Positions 14,505-18,757 of a stretch of 18,757 bases of DNA are shown one piece after another (position 1 is the stretch's first letter; the number at the start of each line of letters is the position of its first letter). Position numbers and translations under genes: made by a program. Below the pieces are notes generated by a model that was not told the origin of the DNA, ran no database searches, and saw only the letters and a program-made list of their open reading frames with translations. This stretch comes from Clostridia bacterium. GTDB taxonomy: Bacteria; Bacillota_A; Clostridia; Christensenellales; Aristaeellaceae. Location: contig JAFUDW010000159.1 of the NCBI GenBank assembly GCA_017464225.1, forward strand, positions 1 to 18,757. The letters run 5' to 3'.

Positions 14505-15761
14505 TCAGTCCTTTTTGATCCGCAGCAGCCATTCCCCGTAATGGGGGCCGGTATACATGCTGAATCCCGAGTCAAAGCTGTAACCAGCCGGCACCTTGAG
14601 CAGCTCCACATGGTAGATATCCGCCGGATCGTCAAAAAAGATCACGCCGTCATCGTCAGATTTGGCGGTGGCGCAATAGGTATCGGTGCAGAAATTGACA
14701 TATACGCCGGACACCGGCGCGCCATTCTGATCAGCCACGTGGATGGTGTAGCCAACCGCTTCCTCCGGGGCGGCGTCCTCGGCATAGGCCCAGGTCACAT
14801 CATAGCCCTGAGCGCGGAATTCCTCCATAAACTCCTCAATATAATCCTCTGAAGAGATGAAATACGCCATCACATCGCGTTCGTCGCTCTGGCTGTACGT
14901 TGCCAGGACGCCTGCGGTATAATGGTATTCTGCGCCGCCCACCGGCATGGCCTGATCATAGACGTACGCGCCGCGCATGGGATCCATCAAGCCGGACAGA
15001 AGATTGATCTCGCCCGTCTCGTAATCGTAATAGATCACATCATCGGGATAGGCATACGCGTCCGGCACAAGACGCAAATGGGCAGTATCGTCATTGATCA
15101 CATACACCGGCATCTCAGTATCCTTGCCCTGCCAAAATACGGTGATCCGCTGGGCCGAGGGGTTTTCCACGATAATATCGCGCTGCACCGCCACCGAAAA
15201 AGCCGCGGTGGATGCGACCTTGGGGATCTCCGTATACACCCTCGTTTCAGTATATCCCGCGCCCAGGAAGGCCTTCACCAGCCGCTCCACCTCAGCGGCG
15301 TCCCGGAAACTGCCCGACTGCATGAAGGCGGCGTTACCGAAGCGATCAACGATCACCGTGGTGGGAATGGCCGAGGCGTATACATATTCCGCCAGTCCGG
15401 TTTTGCTGTCGCTTCCCATGGCAAAGGTGACGCCGTACTGCTGCCGGAAGGCTGCGATCTTTTCCAGCGTATCGGCGCTCTCGCAGGACAGGGCGATAAA
15501 GGCCACGTCATCCCCATACTTTTCGTATACCTCGTTCAGATAGGGGAATTCCCGCTGACAGGGCGGGCACCAGGTGGCCCAGATGTTGATCAGCGCGGCT
15601 TCATGATCCAGAAGCGCTTCGGACAGCGTAAAAGTATTGCCCTCGGTATCGGTAACAGTGAAATCCGGAAAGGGCTGGCCTAGGATCTCCAGATTTTCAG
15701 CCGATGCGGCGCAAAGCGTCAGCGCCAGAATCAGCATCAGCAGCACAAAAAGCTTTCTCAT
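14505..15761 (-). CDS. Secreted TlpA/ResA-type thioredoxin with long C-terminal extension
   Basis: A 418-residue exported protein. The Sec signal peptide spans about residues 1-21 (MRKLFVLLMLILALTLCAAS, cleavage near ASA). A redoxin/thioredoxin domain follows at 25-165, with the active site WATWCPPC (Cys65/Cys68) and a cis-proline at AIPTTVIVD (Pro133). It would exchange disulfides outside the membrane, as ResA and TlpA do. The extension of about 250 residues contains a middle part of unknown type. It ends in a beta-sandwich-like domain from about residue 338 (YTIHVADQNGAPVSGVYVNF, then CTDTYC with Cys358/Cys363), resembling carboxypeptidase-regulatory or Cna-B repeats. The start at 15761 has AAGGAG six bases upstream. 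An upstream TTG overlaps that site. It has its own promoter and terminator. Confidence 0.88.
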   Translation of the reverse strand: MRKLFVLLMLILALTLCAASAENLEILGQPFPDFTVTDTEGNTFTLSEALLDHEAALINIWATWCPPCQREFPYLNEVYEKYGDDVAFIALSCESADTLEKIAAFRQQYGVTFAMGSDSKTGLAEYVYASAIPTTVIVDRFGNAAFMQSGSFRDAAEVERLVKAFLGAGYTETRVYTEIPKVASTAAFSVAVQRDIIVENPSAQRITVFWQGKDTEMPVYVINDDTAHLRLVPDAYAYPDDVIYYDYETGEINLLSGLMDPMRGAYVYDQAMPVGGAEYHYTAGVLATYSQSDERDVMAYFISSEDYIEEFMEEFRAQGYDVTWAYAEDAAPEEAVGYTIHVADQNGAPVSGVYVNFCTDTYCATAKSDDDGVIFFDDPADIYHVELLKVPAGYSFDSGFSMYTGPHYGEWLLRIKKD

Positions 15762-15791
15762 GGCATGCTCCTTCAAAGATATTGCATATCT

Positions 15792-15820
15792 ATTTTACAG
15801 GATTCCGCGCCCTTTCGCAA
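15792..15820 (-). promoter_or_regulatory. Promoter of the TlpA-like gene
   Basis: TTGCGA (15820-15815), 17 bases, TAAAAT (15797-15792), directly after the terminator of the decarboxylase operon. Confidence 0.55.
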
Positions 15821-15826
15821 CATGTG

Positions 15827-15859
15827 AAAAGCGCCCGCCGAAGCCCGGCAGGCGCTTTT
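15827..15859 (-). terminator. Terminator of the decarboxylase operon
   Basis: A long hairpin on the minus strand: AAAAGCGCC pairs with GGCGCTTTT, with a G-T wobble and an inner GCCG/CGGC, and a five-base loop. It lies 17 bases after the alpha-subunit stop and is nearly symmetric, so it may also work on the plus strand. Confidence 0.85.
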
Positions 15860-15876
15860 TACAATGAATTTACAAA

Positions 15877-16350
15877 TCAATTGCCCAAATCGTCCACATA
15901 AAGCTCGCGCACGGCGTTGGGATCCTCCACGGGCGCAGCGGGCTGGGGATGATCGCGCTTTTCCAGGAACTTGGGCGCCACCTGCGGGAACATGGCGATG
16001 GACAGCACATCCTCCTCGCTCTTGACGATGGCCTTGTTCTTTTCGCGGTATTCGGGCATCTCGGGCTTGATCAGGTCTGCGGGACGGCAGGTGATAACCT
16101 CGGCGTCGCCGATGCACTTTTTGCGCACATCCTCATCCACCGCGCCGGGCAGACGGCCATACTCGCCGCGCAGCAAGCCCTTGGACTCCTTGGAGACCAT
16201 CTTATAGCGCTCGCCGCTGAGCACGTTCAGCACGGCCTGAGAACCCACGATCTGGCTGGTGGGGGTCACCGGGGGCGGATAGCCAAAATCCTTGCGAACA
16301 CGGGGCACCTCGGCCAGCACGTCGTAATACTTGTCCTCGGCATTGGCCTG
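15877..16350 (-). CDS. OadA-like decarboxylase alpha subunit, C-terminal part downstream of an in-frame TAG
   Basis: The frame of the upstream carboxyltransferase part continues after the TAG at 16353-16351 without any shift, for 157 codons to a TGA at 15877. The protein (QANAEDKYYDVLAEVPRVRK, then FGYPPPVTPTSQIVGSQAVL) is the conserved PYC_OADA carboxylase domain that normally continues the same polypeptide. The only nearby alternative start is a GTG at 16320 with no well-placed ribosome binding site, so independent translation is doubtful. The C-terminus has a short Pro/Ala stretch (QPAAPVEDPNAV) but no biotinyl domain. That domain is encoded separately upstream of the beta subunit. Whether a full-length 469-residue product is made depends on how the TAG is read. 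Confidence 0.85.
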   Translation of the reverse strand, partial: QANAEDKYYDVLAEVPRVRKDFGYPPPVTPTSQIVGSQAVLNVLSGERYKMVSKESKGLLRGEYGRLPGAVDEDVRKKCIGDAEVITCRPADLIKPEMPEYREKNKAIVKSEEDVLSIAMFPQVAPKFLEKRDHPQPAAPVEDPNAVRELYVDDLGN

Positions 16351-17286
16351 CTAGAGCTGGCTGATCAGATTGCTCAGCATGCCGCCGGGCACCTGGTACA
16401 CCAGCGTTTTGGCGTCGGTGTTCAGCACCTTGGGATCCAGACTGCCCTGGGCCTTGAGCTTGTCGGCCACCTTGCGGAAATGCTCGGAAGCCTTGAGCAG
16501 CTTGTTCATATCCAGACCGGTATCAAACTCGGTGCCCTGGAAGGTGGCCACCATGGATTCGGTAGCGGGCTGGCTGGTGCCGCCGGCCAGAGGCGACAAA
16601 GCGGTATCGATGATATCCACGCCGGCCTGGGCGGCCATCAGGTACACCATATCGCCGGTGCCGGTGGTATTGTGGGTATGCAGGTGGATGGGCACCTTGA
16701 TGTTGGCTTTGAGCTGCTTCACCAGGGAGTAGGCGTCATAGGGCAGCAGCAGGTTGGCCATATCCTTGATGCAGATGGAATCAGCGCCCATCTGCTCGAT
16801 TTCCTTGGCCAGCTTGACAAAGTATTCCTCGTTGTGCACAGGGCTGATGGTATAGCTGATGCAGCCTTCCACCCAGCCTCCGGCTTTCTTCACGGCCTTC
16901 ATGGCGCGCTCGATGTTGCGGGTATCGTTCAGGGCGTCGAAAATACGCACCACATCAATGCCGTTTTCCACCGATTTCTGGCAGAACGCGTCCACCACGT
17001 CGTCGGCGTAATGCTTGTAACCCAGCAGGTTCTGGCCGCGCAGGAGCATCTGCAGCTTGGTGTTGGGCATATGCTTGCGCAGCTGGCGCAGCCGCTCCCA
17101 GGGATCCTCGTCCAGGAAGCGCATGCAGCTGTCAAAGGTAGCGCCGCCCCAGCACTCCAGGGACCAGTAGCCAATGCTGTCCAGGATCTCGCAGGCGGGC
17201 AGCATATCTTCCAAGCGCATGCGGGTGGCCGCCTGAGATTGATGGGCGTCGCGCAGAATGGTATCGGTAATATTGATTTTAGGCAT
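16351..17286 (-). CDS. OadA-like oxaloacetate decarboxylase/pyruvate carboxylase alpha subunit, carboxyltransferase part (ends at in-frame TAG)
   Basis: A 311-residue frame that begins with the HMGL-like carboxyltransferase domain of the OadA/PycB family. The active-site stretch ILRDAHQSQAATRM is near residues 10-23, GGATFDSCMRFL at 48-58, the carbamylated-lysine region CIKDMAN near 172-178 (Lys174), and metal-ligand histidines in HLHTHNTTG (His203/His205). The enzyme removes the carboxyl group of oxaloacetate (or a similar acid) onto biotin. Decarboxylation of carboxybiotin by the beta subunit then exports Na+. The start at 17286 has GGAGG upstream, 12 bases after the beta-subunit stop. The frame is closed by TAG right after PGGMLSNLISQL, where family members usually have Lys. 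A single A-to-T change of AAG would explain it. Confidence 0.92.
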   Translation of the reverse strand: MPKINITDTILRDAHQSQAATRMRLEDMLPACEILDSIGYWSLECWGGATFDSCMRFLDEDPWERLRQLRKHMPNTKLQMLLRGQNLLGYKHYADDVVDAFCQKSVENGIDVVRIFDALNDTRNIERAMKAVKKAGGWVEGCISYTISPVHNEEYFVKLAKEIEQMGADSICIKDMANLLLPYDAYSLVKQLKANIKVPIHLHTHNTTGTGDMVYLMAAQAGVDIIDTALSPLAGGTSQPATESMVATFQGTEFDTGLDMNKLLKASEHFRKVADKLKAQGSLDPKVLNTDAKTLVYQVPGGMLSNLISQL

Positions 17287-17298
17287 ACATTTCCTCCA

Positions 17299-18507
17299 TT
17301 AGGCCGCGCCAAACAGCGCCAGCAGGACGCCGGCAGCGATGGCGGAGCCGATGACGCCGGCCACGTTGGGGCCCATGGCGTGCATGAGCAGGAAGTTGGC
17401 GGGATTCGCCTTTTGGCCTTCCTTCTGGCTGACGCGGGCGGCCATGGGCACGGCGGAAACGCCGGCCGAGCCGATCAGCGGATTGATCTTTTCCTTGAGG
17501 AACAAATTCATGAACTTGGCCAGCAGCACGCCGCCCGCAGAGCCGCAGCCAAAGGCAAAGATACCCATGGCCATGATCTTGATGGTCTGCCAGGTCAGGA
17601 AGGTGTTGGCGGTGGCGGTGGCACCCACGCAGGTGCCCAGGAAGATGGTGACGATGTTCATCAGTTCGTTCTGGGCGGTCTTGTCCAGACGGTCGGTGAC
17701 GCCGCACTCATGCATCAGGTTGCCCAGCATCAGGCAGCCCACCAGCGGGGCGGCCGAAGGCACCAGCAGGGCCACAAAGATGGTGACCACAAAGGGGAAG
17801 ATGATCTTTTCGGTTTTGGATACCTTGCGCAGGGGGCGCATGACGATCTTGCGCTCCTCCTCAGTGGTCAGCGCGCGCATGATGGGCGGCTGGATCACGG
17901 GCACCAGAGCCATATAGGAATAAGCGGCCACGGCGATGGCGCCCAGCAGATGGGGAGCCAGCCGGATGGCGGTGTAGATGGCAGTGGGGCCGTCCGCGCC
18001 GCCGATGATGCCGATGGCGCCCGATTCAGCGGGGGTGAAGCCCAGCACGCGGCTCAGGATAAATACGATGAAGATGCCCAGCTGCGCGGCGGCGCCCAGC
18101 AGCAGCGTCTTGGGATTGGCCAGCAGGGGACCAAAGTCGGTGCCCGCGCCCACGCCCAGGAAGATCAGGCAGGGATAAATGCCCAGTTTGACGCCCAGAT
18201 ACAGATAATCCAGCAGACCCGCCGAAACGGTGGTCATAACGCCGTTGATCTCAATGGGTTCGCTCCCGGCCAGCGCCGCCCAGTGCACATGACCGCCGGC
18301 AAACAGCTCCTCATGGAACAGGTTTGCGCCGGGCAGGTTGGTGAGCAGCATGCCGAAGGAGATGGGCAAAAGCAGCAGAGGTTCAAACTTTTTGACGATG
18401 GCCAAATACGCCAATACCAGCGCAATGACGATCATCACCAGCGCTTTCCAGTTGTCTCCGATCATGGAGAAACCGGTCTGCTGGAGAAAATTCATAATCG
18501 TTTCCAT
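17299..18507 (-). CDS. Sodium ion-translocating decarboxylase subunit beta (OadB/GcdB family)
   Basis: A 402-residue membrane protein with about nine or more hydrophobic segments. The family motif [16 protein letters not shown] lies at about 163-178, and its Asp172 corresponds to the aspartate essential for Na+ transport in Klebsiella OadB. The C-terminal motifs [18 protein letters not shown] and [14 protein letters not shown] are also typical. It decarboxylates carboxybiotin and pumps Na+ outward. The same subunit type serves oxaloacetate, methylmalonyl-CoA and glutaconyl-CoA decarboxylases. The OadA-like alpha subunit downstream favours oxaloacetate. The start at 18507 has GGAGG seven bases upstream. 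It lies 15 bases after the biotin carrier stop. The sequence is intact. Confidence 0.95.
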   Translation of the reverse strand: METIMNFLQQTGFSMIGDNWKALVMIVIALVLAYLAIVKKFEPLLLLPISFGMLLTNLPGANLFHEELFAGGHVHWAALAGSEPIEINGVMTTVSAGLLDYLYLGVKLGIYPCLIFLGVGAGTDFGPLLANPKTLLLGAAAQLGIFIVFILSRVLGFTPAESGAIGIIGGADGPTAIYTAIRLAPHLLGAIAVAAYSYMALVPVIQPPIMRALTTEEERKIVMRPLRKVSKTEKIIFPFVVTIFVALLVPSAAPLVGCLMLGNLMHECGVTDRLDKTAQNELMNIVTIFLGTCVGATATANTFLTWQTIKIMAMGIFAFGCGSAGGVLLAKFMNLFLKEKINPLIGSAGVSAVPMAARVSQKEGQKANPANFLLMHAMGPNVAGVIGSAIAAGVLLALFGAA

Positions 18508-18522
18508 GCTGTACCCTCCGCC

Positions 18523-18757
18523 TTACGCGATGGTCACAAGCAAATCGCCGGACTGTACAGACTGGCCCTTGGTCACATTGACAGCGCCCACGGTGCCGTC
18601 GACAGGAGCCATGATTTCGTTCTCCATCTTCATGGCTTCCAGCATCACCAGGATTTCGCCCTTCTTCACGGCCTGACCAGGCTTAACGTTCACCGACAGG
18701 ATGGTGCCGGGCATGGGGCGTTGACGGCCTGGCCGCCCGCCGGAGCGGCGGCCTTCG
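18523..18757 (-). CDS. Biotin carrier subunit of the decarboxylase, partial, apparent frameshift
   Basis: The last 63 residues, from the ATG codon at 18714, form a complete biotinyl/lipoyl domain with MPGTILSVNV at the start and the biotinylation motif EAMKMEN (Lys29 of this stretch). This domain carries the carboxyl group from the alpha to the beta subunit. Reading upstream in the same frame gives an unlikely Arg/Gly-rich stretch. In the neighbouring frame the same bases give KAAAPAGGQAVNAP, the expected Ala/Pro linker. The two frames would join if the run of four C at 18718-18715 were five, so a one-base deletion or sequencing slip is likely. The gene runs off the right edge, so its true start and any OadG-like gene are not visible. 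Confidence 0.85.
   Translation of the reverse strand, partial: EGRRSGGRPGRQRPMPGTILSVNVKPGQAVKKGEILVMLEAMKMENEIMAPVDGTVGAVNVTKGQSVQSGDLLVTIA

Noticed and set aside
16318..16320. GTG as an independent start for the C-terminal OadA fragment
   Set aside because: The nearest GAGG is about 14 bases away, and the conserved residues QANAEDKYYD upstream of it are in frame and would be lost. It looks like one interrupted gene.

Overview
The window looks like a chromosomal segment of an anaerobic Bacillota, most likely a gut-type Clostridia. Coding DNA is moderately GC-rich (many GGC, GCC and CTG codons) and intergenic spacers are AT-rich. Further pointers are consensus sigma-A promoters, strong AGGAGG-type ribosome binding sites, a T-box leader, an NfnAB-type transhydrogenase and a sodium-pumping decarboxylase operon. 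I cannot place it in a genus from sequence alone. I see no tRNA or rRNA genes, no CRISPR array and no insertion sequences.

Layout, left to right. (1) 1-2180, minus strand: a T-box-controlled hisS followed by the N-terminal half of an archaeal-type aspartyl-tRNA synthetase that runs off the left edge. (2) 2204-4731, minus: a MATE efflux transporter followed by a LysR regulator, with a promoter, a possible attenuator hairpin and a terminator. (3) 4902-6804, plus: a YitT-family membrane protein behind a perfect-consensus promoter, then a secreted triple-SH3 protein and its terminator. (4) 6940-8492, minus: an NAD-dependent epimerase-like protein and a flavin-binding PNPOx-like protein. (5) 8525-11070, plus: mscL with a zinc-ribbon tail, a HAD phosphatase fused to a MazG-like domain, and a DUF2804 protein, closed by a terminator. 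(6) 11281-14374, minus: NAD kinase, NfnA and NfnB in one transcription unit. (7) 14436-15820, minus: a secreted TlpA/ResA-type thioredoxin with a long C-terminal extension. (8) 15827-18757, minus: a biotin carrier, the decarboxylase beta subunit (OadB/GcdB) and the decarboxylase alpha subunit (OadA), running off the right edge.

Functional links. The NAD kinase makes NADP+ and the adjacent Nfn pair reduces it by ferredoxin/NADH bifurcation, so that unit reads as an NADPH-supply module. The decarboxylase operon would couple oxaloacetate (or related) decarboxylation to sodium export. Its alpha gene carries an in-frame TAG at a position that I expect to be lysine. The biotin carrier appears to carry a one-base frameshift beside a C run. 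Every other stop codon visible in the window (17 of 17) is TAA or TGA. The two lesions can therefore be read as decay of the operon, as sequence error, or, for the TAG, as amber readthrough or recoding. That is the observation most worth checking.
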